A stretch of DNA of 21,696 bases. Source: Lojkania enalia. Lineage: Eukaryota > Ascomycota > Dothideomycetes > Pleosporales. Made by a program: the position numbers and the translations under genes. The notes beneath the pieces are model-generated. The model made no database searches. It saw only the letters and a list, made by a program, of their open reading frames with translations, and was not told the origin of the DNA. Positions 1 to 10,335 of the stretch are shown piece after piece. The stretch is taken from assembly GCA_010094045.1 (NCBI GenBank), contig ML986942.1, positions 1-21,696 on the forward strand, written 5' to 3'. Position 1 is the first letter of the stretch; the number at the start of each line of letters is the position of its first letter.

Positions 1-3000
1 CCTAAAATACAGTAGAATTTAGACTAGAAACTAGATATAAACTAAAATCTTTAGTCTAAAATAATAGTTTCGGGTATATAGCTAAAGCAGTATACCTATT
101 AAATAAACAATTTAGCTATTCCCCTTACGTTAATTATATAATAGTAGGGGATAGACACTGCTTGTTTAGATAGGCGATCGATTACTACTATAATCTAATT
201 GTATCCGGACTTATCTATAGGAAAATTCTTAAAGTTAATATATAAGTGCTATATTAGTCGATTTAGTATAGAAAGTAGGTAGATAAAACCTAGGGTTTAG
301 GTTTATATCAGATAAGCTTTACAGTATAGAATGTAATTCTGTATATATCGTTTACAAGTAGCCTCTATACCCTTCTAATAGTACTTCTAGGATAGTAACT
401 AATAGGTTTTAGTAGCGCTTAGGTATGCGGAGGATACTTAGTTATAAGCCTCTTATATAAGTCGCATATAAAGGCCTAAATCTAATAGAATATATAAGTA
501 ATTATCGTAGAGGAGTAGTCTATTCTCTATCTAATACTTGTAGAGTAGAAGTATATGTTCCTGTATAAAGGAGGCTCGGTTTTCCTATAGTAATATGTCG
601 ATTAACTCCAGAGAGTCTAGTAATATAACCTACTCCTAGCCTTTAATAACATTTAGTATAGCCGCTTGAGTTATTATTTAGGTAATATAGAACTAGACTA
701 ATTCGGCATTAATTCGGGGGTGAAGTTAATACGGTCTAAATAGAACTCTTAACTAGTTATTAGTTTAAGCTACTTTTAAGTTTTCTATATCTTATTTGTA
801 ACAACTAAGGATATCCGCTCTAGTATTATTCTTATTTAGAGTATATTCGATTTGGAACTGATACTAAGCTAATTCTTTAGTCTAATAAACTTAACAAGTA
901 TTAAGTACCTTTATAGTCATAAAATATTTAAGTAAGTAATAATCGGTGTATACTAGAGTTCTAGTAACTACTAAAGTAAGTTCTACCCTCTATTACTTAA
1001 ATATAGTAACGATTGCAAATAGTTCCTTATTATAGATCTCCCAGTTCAGTTCCGAACCGATAGAACCTTACTATAGAATACTATAGGGTACTATTTTCCG
1101 TCGGGATATTTCTATAATAGTACTCCTATAACTATTCTATTAGAGGTATTAGTTTCCATTTTTGTTTCTAACGTAGGGTTAAAGTAGCAGAGAGTAGGTA
1201 TACTTAATAGAGCTGACTTTAATTTCTTAAAGGCAATATTACATTCTAAAGTCTATACGAAAGAGGTTGTAGGATTCTATAGTATAATAATTAGCTTTAT
1301 AACACGCGAGAATTCCGGTACAAACTATTAATAGAATCTAGTAAAATCTAAGAAGGATTTCACACCTGTTATAGTAGTAGGTAGCTACTAGTTGCGCAGT
1401 ACTTCTACCTTCTCTAGATTAACTTTAAGGCCTTTATTTAAGAGGATATAGCTAAGGTATTTAGTTCGGGTAACATAGAATTCGCTCTTCTTAATATCAA
1501 CTTATAACCCTGCTTAATGTAATCTCTTAAGAACTTTCTTAACGTAGATAGTATATGTCGCCTCATCTTCTAAGTAGATAAAAATGTTATTTAGGTAAGC
1601 GATATAGAAGTTATCTAAATAGTCGATTAGTACATCGTTTATATAGCGCTAGTAAGTTGCTGGGCTATTATATAATCTAAAAGGTAGAACTTTATACTTA
1701 TAGGTTCTATATCAAGTCTAAAAGGTAGTATATTCTTTAGAACTAGGGTCTATTCTAATCTTATTAAAGGCCGCGCGAATGTCGAACTTAGTAAAGATTA
1801 CTATCTTAGTAGGCCTAGATAAGAGTTTATCTATATACGGTATCGGATATACGTCCTTATAGGTAAGAGTATTAAGTTTACAATAATCTACGCAGATATA
1901 TAGGTTGTTATTAGGTTTATAGATGTAAAGGATTAGAAATATAAAGGAGCTCCGACTCTACTTAATATACCTATACCGTAGATTATCTATAATATACTTC
2001 TTAGTTGCCTCCAGCTCCTTAATATTCTACTTATACAACGGGCTGTAATTATTAGGGAGGGGTTCTATAAGGATAATCTTATAATTATAAGAGTAGTATT
2101 CTAGTAATTAATAAGCCGCAGTTTTACTAAATACATCTTAATATCTATAGTATTTAGATAGTAATTAGAGATTTACTAGTACTTTGTTTTTAGCCTTGTT
2201 TTCCAGCTCTGGGGCTTACTTGTCTTTAATCAGCCGCTTAATTTCGTATAGAGACGTAGAGAAAAACTCGTTCTCTTTCCTCTTCATGTTAAAGTAGAAA
2301 GTATTAGCTAAAATAAGAATAATAATAGGAGAATAGACTTTCTTTAGATCGGGTTTAGACTTTATTTTATACAGGCGTATAAGAGCTCTGAGCTTATTTA
2401 AACTATAGGTTATAAGAAACTAATATAGTTTTAGTAGTCTTAGTAGACCTTTAATACGATGGATAGTCGGACTGTAAGACTACTAATACTAGTCCTTTTC
2501 CTATAGAGCGTCGTGTCGCTAGATATCTAGCTCTACTTTCTTATCGCATGCTGGCTGAGTTAATTATATAAGAAGAGGAGGTGAAGGATTATAAGTGGTA
2601 GGATACTTAGAGGGCTATATAATCCGATTCTTATCTATATTTAGCAGGAGTTAAAAATAATATAACTATTTAATACTAATAATATAATTCTAAGTACCTA
2701 GATCTATAATAATAAATAGGTAGTTTTAGATAGTTCTCCTATTAATTCGCAGGTGTAAATAGATATACTAATTAACTAGGGTTTAGATTTAGTCCTAAAA
2801 ACCTTTAATAGTGATTTTAAAGGGTAAGCGCTGTATTAATATATATAGGGCTTAGGAGAGTAATCTAGCTATTATAGAATTAAGAAATAGGAAGCTTTAA
2901 GTACTAGTATTAACAAGGGCGTTTAATTATATACTAACGCCTTTTAAATATAGAATAGTAGAGATTTAGAAGTACTTTTCTCTAAACAAATATAATAAAT

Positions 3001-3100
3001 CGATGTTTAATAAGTTATACTTGTTTAAGCCTAGGATAGAGAGTTTTCCTAGACGTCTCTATTTCCCACCCGAGAACTATTTAGGTAGTACTTATTTACG
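1..3100 (-). pseudogene. pol: Element D pol (RT, RNase H, integrase), partial, RIP-mutated
   Basis: This encodes the polyprotein that copies element RNA to DNA and integrates it. Domains in order on the minus strand: RT, with CVDYCKLNTLTYKDVYPIP at about 1855-1903, FTKFDIRAAFNKIRID nearby, and the catalytic YxDD box now AYLNN at 1586-1600; RNase H at about 850-1300 (ETNTSN for the E-x-D-A-S block at 1085-1170); an H2C2 zinc region at about 230-420; and the integrase core, with NFPIDKSGYN at 196-227 and DRLSKQAVSIP at 148-180. The second catalytic Asp region (TKDFSL) is at about 40-62. The last part of integrase is cut by the window edge. A protease should lie at about 2450-2800, but I could not identify its D-S/T-G motif. 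Mutated catalytic Asp residues and many stops make it dead. Confidence 0.88.
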
Positions 3101-3149
3101 TTTAGAAACTCTTCTTCCTTAATCTCCTCTTATTTAACCTCTATCTCTT

Positions 3150-4450
3150 ATACTTTAAAGACTGTATATTTGTTTACAAAGTATTCTAGTTTACTATAGT
3201 TATAGTAATTACCTAAGGTCGTATACCTTTTAGGTGTAGGAGTCTTACTAGGTTATCAGGGAGTAATTGTAGTAGAACGAGGTATTAATACTAGGGTAGA
3301 TTGGGGTAGTATTAGATTATAGGTTACCTTAGATAAACTCTCGGAAATCTTCTAGTACCGATCCGAATTTGTTTTAGCTGCAACTTATAGGCTGGTAGTT
3401 CGTTCTAGAAGGTTAGAAACGCTCCTCCTTTCTATATCGTAGGCTGTTAAGTAGGCGACTATAGCGTTAAAGGAGCCTTTCTATATAAGCTTAAAGCTAA
3501 GGTTTAGTATCCTTAAGCTGGGGAAAATCTTATCCTATAGGTAGAAGAACCACTCAAATTAGAATACGGATCCCCTAATAGCTGTACTAATAAAGCGAGC
3601 TTTAAAAGTTGGGAACGTTTCTCTCTTATTCATCTTTAAAACCTGAAACGCTTATTGTGCCTCTATCTCTTTATTACCTATAATAAAATATGATTGTAGA
3701 AGCGAAATTATTTCTTCGGCATTTTTAAACCGATACTAGTCCGATTCAGCTAGGTATTTTAGCTCTAGATACCCTTTCGCAGTACTAGAGGTGTATTCTT
3801 ATACTAATACTATATATATACATTCTATCTAATAGTAATCCGCATTAATCTTAAGTTAGTCTAGGATCGAGGCTTGCTATTATTTAAATATAGGTTTATT
3901 ACTATCTATAAGGCTTTCGATCTTAGGTATATGTTTAGTAAAGTAGGCTTAAGGGGGCTTAGGAGTAGCTAAGAAGTTTCTTACTAGAGGAGTCGTAAAA
4001 GTTTCTTAGCGTATTATTAGTTCTAATTTAGTAGTTTGTAGAGGTTAATCGGGACTAATAGTTCTCTGTTATATTAAGTATATAATCTCCTCCTATAAAA
4101 TTATAATTTATTCCTTAAGGGTTAGTTTACTCTAATTTCCCTCTAAATTAAATAGGTTCTTTATTATAGACCCTATAAAGAGGGGTCCGCCTGTCGCAGG
4201 GCCCCCTATAGGAGGTAATAGTTGTTCTACAAACGTAGATAGAAGCTTATTCTTACTACGACTTACGCGTGTATCGGTTCTAGTATAGAAATTAGAAGGT
4301 AAATTATAGTTAAATATCGGCGGTTACCTCCGATTCTAATAGGTTATTAGTAGTCTCTAAGTTTCTACCTAGGCGCACTCTACGCGGCTTTTCTAAAGGT
4401 AATCCTAATTGCAGGGGATAGGAAGTTCTAAACCTAAAGGCTTCGGTTAA
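3150..4450 (-). pseudogene. gag: Element D gag (capsid/nucleocapsid), RIP-mutated
   Basis: Gag forms the virus-like particle, and its nucleocapsid end packages element RNA. On the minus strand the frame is readable over most of its length. A block at about 3558-3625 reads ETFPTFKARFISTAIRG, typical of the capsid region of fungal Ty3/gypsy Gag. It is followed by a readable stretch including FNAIVAYLTAYDIERR. The C-terminus carries a nucleocapsid knuckle at about 3166-3210, where the Cys and His codons now read Tyr (YNYSKLEYFVNKY for C-x2-C-x4-H-x4-C). In-frame TAA/TAG are sparse. The start is uncertain: it should lie near 4440-4460, and no convincing ATG remains. About 140 bp of leader separates it from the LTR. 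Confidence 0.8.
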
Positions 4451-4591
4451 TAGGAGGTTTCTAAGATCCTGTCTAGATAACTAAATAATTTAATATAATA
4501 GTATATAAATATTACAACCTAAATTAAATCAGGCATATCTTAAACTTAGATATAGTTAAATAAACAATCGATGTAATATTATTAAAGAGGC
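4451..4591 (-). other. Element D leader between 5' LTR and gag
   Basis: These 141 bp should hold the primer-binding site and packaging leader. Directly inside the LTR the minus strand reads gcctctttaataat. This does not begin with the TGG expected for pairing with a tRNA CCA end, and RIP of TGG to TAG or TAA does not explain it. I see nothing else here. Confidence 0.4.
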
Positions 4592-4902
4592 TGTTACTAG
4601 CAGTATTAAGTTCTTCTATATAATATAACAGTATAGGTAAGATAACGGGTCTAAATATAGCACAAATCTACTTAGAGGTATATAGGAGTACGTGGGGGTT
4701 TAGGGACCTAGGAATTCTATTAATACCTATAAGCCTTATACAAAAGGATATAGAAGAACTACTAAGCTACTTATAAGGGAGTATGCAACTATATACGGAA
4801 GAGAAAAGGGGTAGAACTAGGGGTAGGATAAGATAAGCGAAAAGCTTTGGGATAAGGTTGTATATAAAGCTTTTCGTGGAACGATTTCTTTGTATTATTA
4901 CA
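4592..4902 (-). repeat. Probable 5' LTR of element D
   Basis: No second copy is in view, so the limits are inferred. On the minus strand the segment starts tgtaataatac and ends agtaaca, giving the canonical TG...CA ends. It lies between the gag leader and the point where the pogo transposase frame begins. It has no coding similarity that I can see. Length is 311 bp, close to the 356- and 366-bp LTRs of A and C. Confidence 0.5.
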
Positions 4903-5390
4903 ATATTATAAAGCTTAACTTTCTACTAACCTTTTATATAGTATATTAGTATTCTATTACTAAAGCTAATATATATATAAGCTTTTAAGGTACTAGTTTA
5001 AAACTATATAATTTTAATATAGTACTATTAAAGCTTAATATAAAGTTTTATACTCTATTATTACTATTAGTAGCTAGTTACTTTTAGGAGTTAAAAATAT
5101 TAACTAATACTATTAAACTAGGGTCTTAAATAATACTAGTTTAAAACTGTATTACTAAGTATTTAAATAGCTTACCTACTATAATTAATAATTCTTTTAA
5201 TTTACTTACTAAAAGTACTATATAAATAGCTTATTTATATATACTATTTTAGTATTAGGTTAGTTAGCTTTAGAAAGTAAATAAGATTCTATTATAGTAT
5301 AAAAAACGATTAAAAAAGGTTCTATAAAAGTAAAGTAGTCTTATTAAAGCTAAAGCTGCTAAGATAGCTACTTAAAAGGAGGTAGATAAG
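4902..5390 (+). pseudogene. pogo/Fot1-like transposase, C-terminal part, interrupted on both sides
   Basis: This is a cut-and-paste DNA transposase of the Tc1/mariner superfamily, pogo/Fot1 branch. One frame runs from 4902 (NIIKLNFL, then F at 4923 onward) to the insertion of element B. It matches the layout known after the DDE catalytic core in fungal pogo proteins: an IITK-L-NFL block, then a region where Pro-rich family sequence has become Leu/Ser-rich, then a heptad-like Leu/Gln segment at about 5205-5290 (VSxLxKVNKILL), then a basic run KKRLKKVL at 5301-5325, and AKAAKIAT towards the B junction. Stops are TAG/TAA at Gln positions. The DNA-binding N-terminus and catalytic core are missing: element D sits at that point, and the rest would lie left of the window. 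The frame continues exactly after B at 21513. Confidence 0.75.
5386..5390. repeat. Left target-site duplication of element B (ataag)
   Basis: The five bases ataag precede the first base of the 5' LTR of B and recur at 21508-21512 directly after its 3' LTR. They form the codon end ...GAT AAG of the pogo transposase frame, which confirms the insertion point. Confidence 0.88.
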
Positions 5391-5592
5391 TATAAAGGTC
5401 CCGGCCTATAGTTTAGTCCTGTTCTTATAATACTATAATAGTAGTTGCTCTTATATAACCCTATACCTACCTAGACTAAAATAAGTAAATAATATATATC
5501 TTACTACTATATACCTTCTCTTCTTTTTTTCTAGTTTTAATAATAATAGATTCTTATTATATCTAATTCTATTATATCCTCAGACCTTCTTA
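5391..5592 (+). repeat. 5' LTR of element B (202 bp)
   Basis: It pairs with 21306-21507 over the same 202 bp. It starts tataaaggtcccggcc and ends accttctta; both ends are probably RIP forms of TG...CA. The copies differ mostly by C/T or G/A, for example gtcccggcc here against gttttaact in the 3' copy. A pyrimidine-rich tract ends near 5530. Confidence 0.9.
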
Positions 5593-5689
5593 ATTTATTA
5601 AAGCTTATATTATACTAGATTCTATTTTAACTGCTAAATAGACCTACTACTATATAAAGTTATAAACTAAAATAGACTAGTAGAATAAG

Positions 5690-6897
5690 GATTTAATATA
5701 GTAACTATATAGAGATAGTTTACTAAAATAGCAGCTAGGCTGAAATACTTAGAGAAAGAAAAGTAGTAATAGTAACTTAAAAGAATAAGCTTTTATTAGA
5801 AGCTTAAGAAGTAATTAAATAAGTATTTAGCCCTTAAAAGGAGTATTCTACTAACTATACTATTAGTAACTGCTAAGCTTATTTATATAAAAGTTATACT
5901 TAATAAACTAGATAAGTTTTAAGAAGATTATAAAATATATTCTATTTAGAAAAGTAGTATAAAGATTAAGATCTATATTAATAGTTTATTTATAAGCTTA
6001 ATAAATATAATAGTAATAGTCTATATAATATTATTTTATAAGAATAATATTAGAATATACTTTTAATTATATAAAAAATATATTACTATAGGTATCCTTA
6101 CCTATAATAAATTCTAGATAATTATAGATATACGATATAATAACCCCTACTATTAGAAATAAGCTAGAATCGAGTTAAAAACTCTAAGATAAGGTAGTAA
6201 AACCTTTATTAAGTTTTTAGTTAAGTATAATTATCTCTTTATAGAAGTATTATATAACTCTTATCTAGACTAAATTAAGATATAAGATCTAGAAGGAAGA
6301 TTTATCCTAAGCTCTACTAATTAATAATTAGTAGTATTAGTAAAGAAGACTTTATATTATATATAACCTTTATATAGAAACTTTATATTCTTAATAACTG
6401 TTTTAAAGTAACTAAACTCGATAATAATTTTATATAGTCTTTTAGTAGGGGGAAGATTAGTTAGATAAGAGATAGCTAGAGATAGCTATTTATACTACTC
6501 CTACAACTATAACTATTAGCTACTATTAATAATACTATAAACTAGATATTAACAGCTAATTATAAACTTATATAGCGTTTAGATATAAGACTTTAGCTAT
6601 TAGAGAAGATGAGAAATATTATTAAAAAAGAGTTAAAGGTTTAAAAATAATAGAATATCTATTTTACCTATAGAAATAGAGGTTATTTTATTTAAAGCTA
6701 CTACTATACTCTATCTAGGAGTAGTATATAGTTTAATTAAGCTTATATAATACTGTTAGAGCTTATTTAGTATAATAAGAAATATAGAGATATAGTTTAA
6801 GCTAATAGAATAGGAAAAGTATTATTCTAAATAGAAGTCGGCATTTAAAGCTATAAAAAGGGTAGGTAAATAAATAAGTACTAGATAAATTTAATTA
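5690..6897 (+). pseudogene. gag: Element B gag, RIP-mutated and frame-shifted
   Basis: This is the capsid and nucleocapsid precursor of element B. The capsid part includes KFLVKYNYLFIEVLYNSYLD at 6211-6270, a conserved kind of block in fungal gypsy Gag. The nucleocapsid knuckle is at 6660-6701: it reads YFTYRNRGYFI-stop-SY where the family has C-x2-C-x4-H-x4-C, with each Cys and His codon turned to Tyr by C-to-T or G-to-A. The capsid block, knuckle and protease lie in different frames, so at least two indels have accumulated (a programmed frameshift cannot be separated from decay here). The start is unclear because the ATG is lost, and 5690 is approximate. The gene is cut 200 bp after the knuckle by element A and continues into pol at 10697. 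Confidence 0.75.
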
Positions 6898-6902
6898 ATT
6901 TC
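6898..6902. repeat. Left target-site duplication of element A (atttc)
   Basis: atttc lies just before the 5' LTR of A and recurs at 10692-10696 just after its 3' LTR. Joining the two flanks restores the element B protease frame (KFN-stop-FRITNT). Confidence 0.9.
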
Positions 6903-7258
6903 TATAGATATCCCTGCGGGAAACTTTATACTAGACTTAGTTAAGATCTAGAACTCTATATAGCTAGAAGAGTAAGGCTAATATAAGGTATATAATATGC
7001 TTAGCAGCTTAGTTAACTAAGTAACTAAATATACTCAGTCGCTTAGTTAACTGAATAAGAAGGAATAATAAGAGAACTAAATTGTATTTAATAACCTTAC
7101 AACTCTAACCTTTATAGCTCTTTATAGTTAACTTAAATATTCTTTATATACTCTACTTATGTACTTCTATTATAAGTCTATAAGAATAATCTCCCGTAGT
7201 ATGTAATTACTCCTAGTTATTATCTTATCTTATACCTAGCTAAAGTAAGGCTATTATA
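6903..7258 (+). repeat. 5' LTR of element A (356 bp)
   Basis: It starts tatagatatcc and ends gctattata, probably RIP forms of TG...CA. It matches 10336-10691 along its whole length with the same size, and differs from it by transitions: atatgcttagcagc here against atatacttagtagc there. It keeps more CpA/TpG than the 3' copy. A cluster of near-palindromic motifs (ttagttaactaagtaactaa) lies at about 7008-7053. Confidence 0.92.
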
Positions 7259-7366
7259 CTTTAATTACTCTTATAAGGCTAGAAGAAGTAAGACTAGTTA
7301 AACTACCCTAATTATAAGGAAAGAGATACCTTTAGTAAGTAATATAGAAAACTCACGCAAGCAGAA
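7259..7366 (+). other. Element A leader between 5' LTR and gag
   Basis: About 108 bp, alignable with 14784-14890 of element C. The first bases after the LTR are ctttaattactc (A) and ttttaactaccc (C); neither starts with TGG or a simple RIP derivative, so the primer-binding site is not recognised. The leader contains aaggaaagagatac, conserved in both copies. Confidence 0.5.
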
Positions 7367-9300
7367 TATTAGGATTAGCTAGTAAAACTACCTCTTTAGA
7401 GGTAGGTATAATAACTATATTTATAAGAATATAAAACAAGTTAATAGAATAATAGGAATAGCTAGTTCTAGCAGATAAATAGATAAGAAGCTTAAAGGAG
7501 ACTTAAAATAGCTTTCTTAAAAGTTTTAAAGAAATATAAGGAATAGTTAATAGTAAATAAGGAATAGGACTTATAAGAATTATCTAGAAACTTAAGTAAG
7601 TCGAAAGAGTATTACTAATAATATATTATCAGCAACGAATTAAGTTAGTACTATTTAATAAGTTTAATAGAACTAGGTCTAAATTTAAAGGATTTCTAGT
7701 AGTAGTAAAAATTTATATTAATACTAACCTAAATATTATTTAATATAAGAATAAGAAAGTACTATTTATAAGAGCCTATCTAATAGGTAAACTACTTAAC
7801 TGGTTCTAGTTCTTCTTAATAGATTTTAAGAACTATATAGAAGAATACTAGAAAAGTAAAACTAAAGTAATATTTATAAGCTTAGTATACTTCTAATAGA
7901 AACTTAAACTAGCGTTTAGAGATATTGACGAAGTATAAGTAGTAGAAGATAGACTTTATAATCTAGTTTAACTAGAATCTATTACCTTATATATATTAAG
8001 TTTTTAATAGCTCTCGAATAAAGTTGTATAGGATAACTATAGTATAATAGTAAAGTTCTGTAGAGGACTAAAAATAGAAATAAGAAGGGTAATAATATAT
8101 ATAGAATAAATACGGGACCTAGTATTATACTTCTAACTAGTAAAAAGAATTAATAACAAACTATACTAGTTTAAAAATAAGGAAAGATAAGTATACTACT
8201 AAAGAGTATATTTTTTAGTAAGAGCTACTAATACGGGCGGACTTATAGATCTAAGCGCTACTAGAGAAAAGAAGCCTAAATTATAGGCGACTTAAGAAAA
8301 GAAAACTTAGAAGAAAGATATTAAGTATTATAATTGTTAAAAACTAGAATATATAGTAAAGAAATATCGAAGTAAAAAGAAAGAAAAGAAAAACCGGCTT
8401 ATAGAAGATAAACCGCAGGAAGTAGGTAAAGAGAAATTAGCCGTAATTATAGAATATAGAACCCTATATTAGTTCTTCTATAACGAAAATGAGTGTTAAA
8501 TATATTAATAACTTAAAGAAGCTATAGGATATTAGCCTTAAAAGAAAATACAACTTATAGTAATATAGGAACGTATAAAAAGATAGCTAGAAGAAGTTTA
8601 GAAAGAATTAGACGAGAATAAAGAAATAAACACTCTATTATAAATAGAAGAAGCTACTATTAGAGTACTAATACCTAAACTAGTATCTAGAGTATATTCT
8701 ATATACTAATAAGAAATAATCGAGTATAAATAGGGAATGCTGGCTCCTATAACTACCCTATAAGAAGAACTACCTATAAGATTCTATAATAAGAATAGAC
8801 TAGGATAAGATATTGTTAACGTTTATAAGGAATAGTAAAATATCTACCCTAGAGAAATCCGCTTCTTATACTTCTAAAAATAGATAGAAACAACAAAAGT
8901 AGTAGAAGAATATCTTAATATAATAGATTGGGACAAGGCTGTATATATAGTACGGAAAGTAGTAGCCTTCTTACGAAGTAAAGTGCTAGTAAAATACTAG
9001 ATACTAAAGGTATTATAATATAAATAAGAATAGAACTACTAGATTAGAGAAGATAATAACTTTTATATAAACTAATACTATCTAGTATATTTCGAAATAG
9101 TATAAATATTATATACTAGACGATAATATAAGACCTACTAAAAAAGAAAAGAAAATGTAGGTATATAGCTAAAACAACTAAATAAAAACGAGGTACTAGA
9201 AAACCCTATAAAGTAAGAAGCTATAATAGAATAGGAAGTTACTAAATAAATCTAAAACTATATAGTATTTAAACTAGAATCTCTACTATTTAAATATTTA
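7367..9300 (+). pseudogene. gag: Element A gag plus post-gag region, RIP-mutated, truncated by deletion
   Basis: This is the A copy of the family Gag. The N-terminal frame (ILGLASKTTSLE) is followed by a helical Gln/Lys-rich stretch, the capsid core at about 7680-8110, and a CCHC knuckle at about 8323-8370. The knuckle reads YYNC-stop-KLEYIVKKY, with one Cys still intact. There is one base fewer than in C between start and knuckle, so a frameshift is present. After the knuckle comes about 0.9 kb of acidic and basic sequence also seen in C. The frame ends at the internal deletion near 9287-9300, before the protease. The original ATG reads ATA at 7367 by alignment with C; this is an inference. 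Some CpA remains here (gcaagcagaat), so RIP was incomplete. Confidence 0.78.
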
Positions 9301-9690
9301 AAGTAAATAACTAAGTAGTAAACTAGATTATACTAAAATTAGACTATATAAGATTAAGGAATAAATATTACCCGTAAACTATTAACTTAAATTATCTACA
9401 ACTATAAAAATCTATCTAACCTTTTATACTATACTTATAGAAAAGGTACTATAGAATACTAAACTAGTAGTATATAATATAAATACGTACGGAGAAGACT
9501 GGGAATAGAAAGTTAAGAAAATAATAAGATATAAGATATAAAATAGTAAATAGTACTACCTAATTAAATAGTTAAAAATAGATAAATATAGGAACCTATA
9601 AAATAATATCTGGAAACTAGAAAAAAACCTTAGTTTTATAGTATTATAGATATATTATAAAACCCGAACTCGCGAAAAAAATCTAGAGAT
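9301..9690 (+). pseudogene. Element A: residual integrase C-terminus with chromodomain-like tail
   Basis: From the deletion junction the sequence matches 19885-20275 of element C. It reads KLDY then a segment PVNYQL-L-like, typical of the region after the integrase core (the GPY/F-type module), then a chromodomain-like piece at about 9520-9680, with KI-KYRI-NSKQYYL in the C copy. Chromodomains in these elements steer integration to marked chromatin. Without the catalytic core this stump has no function of its own. Stops are all TAG/TAA. Confidence 0.65.
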
Positions 9691-9694
9691 AGAG

Positions 9695-10050
9695 TAGTAG
9701 GATTAAATAATATTAGCTATATTATAGGAGGCGACTCTGCTTTAGAAAGGAGACCTGCCTTATAATCTACCTCTTCTTCTTTTTTAAGCTGCTCCTATAT
9801 ACGTTTATAATTCTCTATCTATCTATACTTTACTTATTCGCGAATCTTCTAAAGACGCTGGATCTTTATATAAGCTGCTACTACCTTATTAAGAAGTTAT
9901 TCTAACTCTTCTTAGGCTAGACGAATCTCCTTCTCTAGTTTTACAACTTTAGCATTCTACTTTACTACTAGGAAGAATTAGGAATAAACTAGTATTACGG
10001 GACTATAATATATAAGTAATCTAAGTATCACGATCCGTATTATATAATAA
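9695..10050 (-). pseudogene. Antisense coiled-coil-like frame in element A
   Basis: On the strand opposite gag-pol, between integrase and the 3' LTR, a frame homologous to the one at 20296-20640 in C can be read. It is rich in Glu, Leu, Lys and Gln, with heptad-like spacing, then a run of Glu and a C-terminal hydrophobic part. The A copy at 9723-9735 still carries aggcgactctgc, like aggcgactccgc in C, so both copies align base for base. Stops fall where CAG/CAA (Gln) would be. The start is unknown. I do not know its function; fungal gypsy elements with antisense coiled-coil frames at this position are familiar to me, but I cannot verify a match here. Confidence 0.5.
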
Positions 10051-10318
10051 ATATATACTAGTATAAAAGTACTCTAAATAATATAACTTTCTAGATGTTT
10101 CTTTTTTATCTATCTTATAAGTTAACCTTTTATAAGAATACTAGAAATAAGATATAATAATCTCGCCTAAATAGTCTATATAATTAGTATAATAGTATCT
10201 ACCTAGGGTTAAATAATAAAGGGGAGGTATTAGAAATATATATAGTTTTAACGAAGACAGTATATTAACTCTATTATATACTAGATTAAAATAGGAAAAC
10301 TCTTAGACTAAGAGCTTA
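10051..10318 (+). other. Element A: noncoding stretch before the purine tract
   Basis: About 270 bp, aligned with 20641-20904 of C, with no protein frame that I recognise on either strand. Features shared by both copies include cttataagttaaccttttataag and a ttagactaagagcttagag repeat just before the purine tract. Confidence 0.5.
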
Positions 10319-10329
10319 GAGGGGGAAGA
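10319..10329 (+). promoter_or_regulatory. Polypurine tract of element A
   Basis: gagggggaaga lies 6 bp before the 3' LTR, the expected site for priming plus-strand DNA synthesis. The C copy has agaagaggagag at 20905-20916 in the same place. Confidence 0.65.
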
Positions 10330-10335
10330 TAGTAT

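Larger units (their letters stand above)
1..4902 (-). mobile_element. Element D: Ty3/gypsy LTR retrotransposon, 3' end outside window
   Basis: Reading leftward on the minus strand the order is LTR, gag with a CCHC knuckle, RT, RNase H and integrase, which is the Ty3/gypsy (Metaviridae) order. The element leaves the window inside the integrase core, so the integrase C-terminus and 3' LTR lie to the left. Its right edge is placed at 4902 because the pogo transposase frame resumes from there. The atatt at 4903-4907 would be the right target duplication, but its partner is out of view. Long stretches keep one frame, with only scattered TAG/TAA, and base composition is less extreme than in A-C. 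This suggests milder RIP or a later insertion. No LTR or gene of D shares obvious sequence with A, B or C, so it is a separate family. Confidence 0.9.

Noticed and set aside
2450..2800. Protease motif of element D
   Set aside because: Position is right for a protease, but I could not find a D-S/T-G box or its Asn form with confidence in any minus-strand frame.
5520..5535. Pyrimidine tract in the LTR of B as an intron branch or terminator signal
   Set aside because: It is shared with the other LTR and could be a promoter or RNA-end element, but nothing in the sequence decides.
7000..7060. Repeated taactaagta-like units as a CRISPR-type array or satellite
   Set aside because: Only two or three imperfect units per LTR, no regular spacers, and the same cluster in each LTR.
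10051..10318. A gene or small RNA in the region before the 3' LTR of A and C
   Set aside because: No frame on either strand is conserved beyond chance and no RNA fold stands out.
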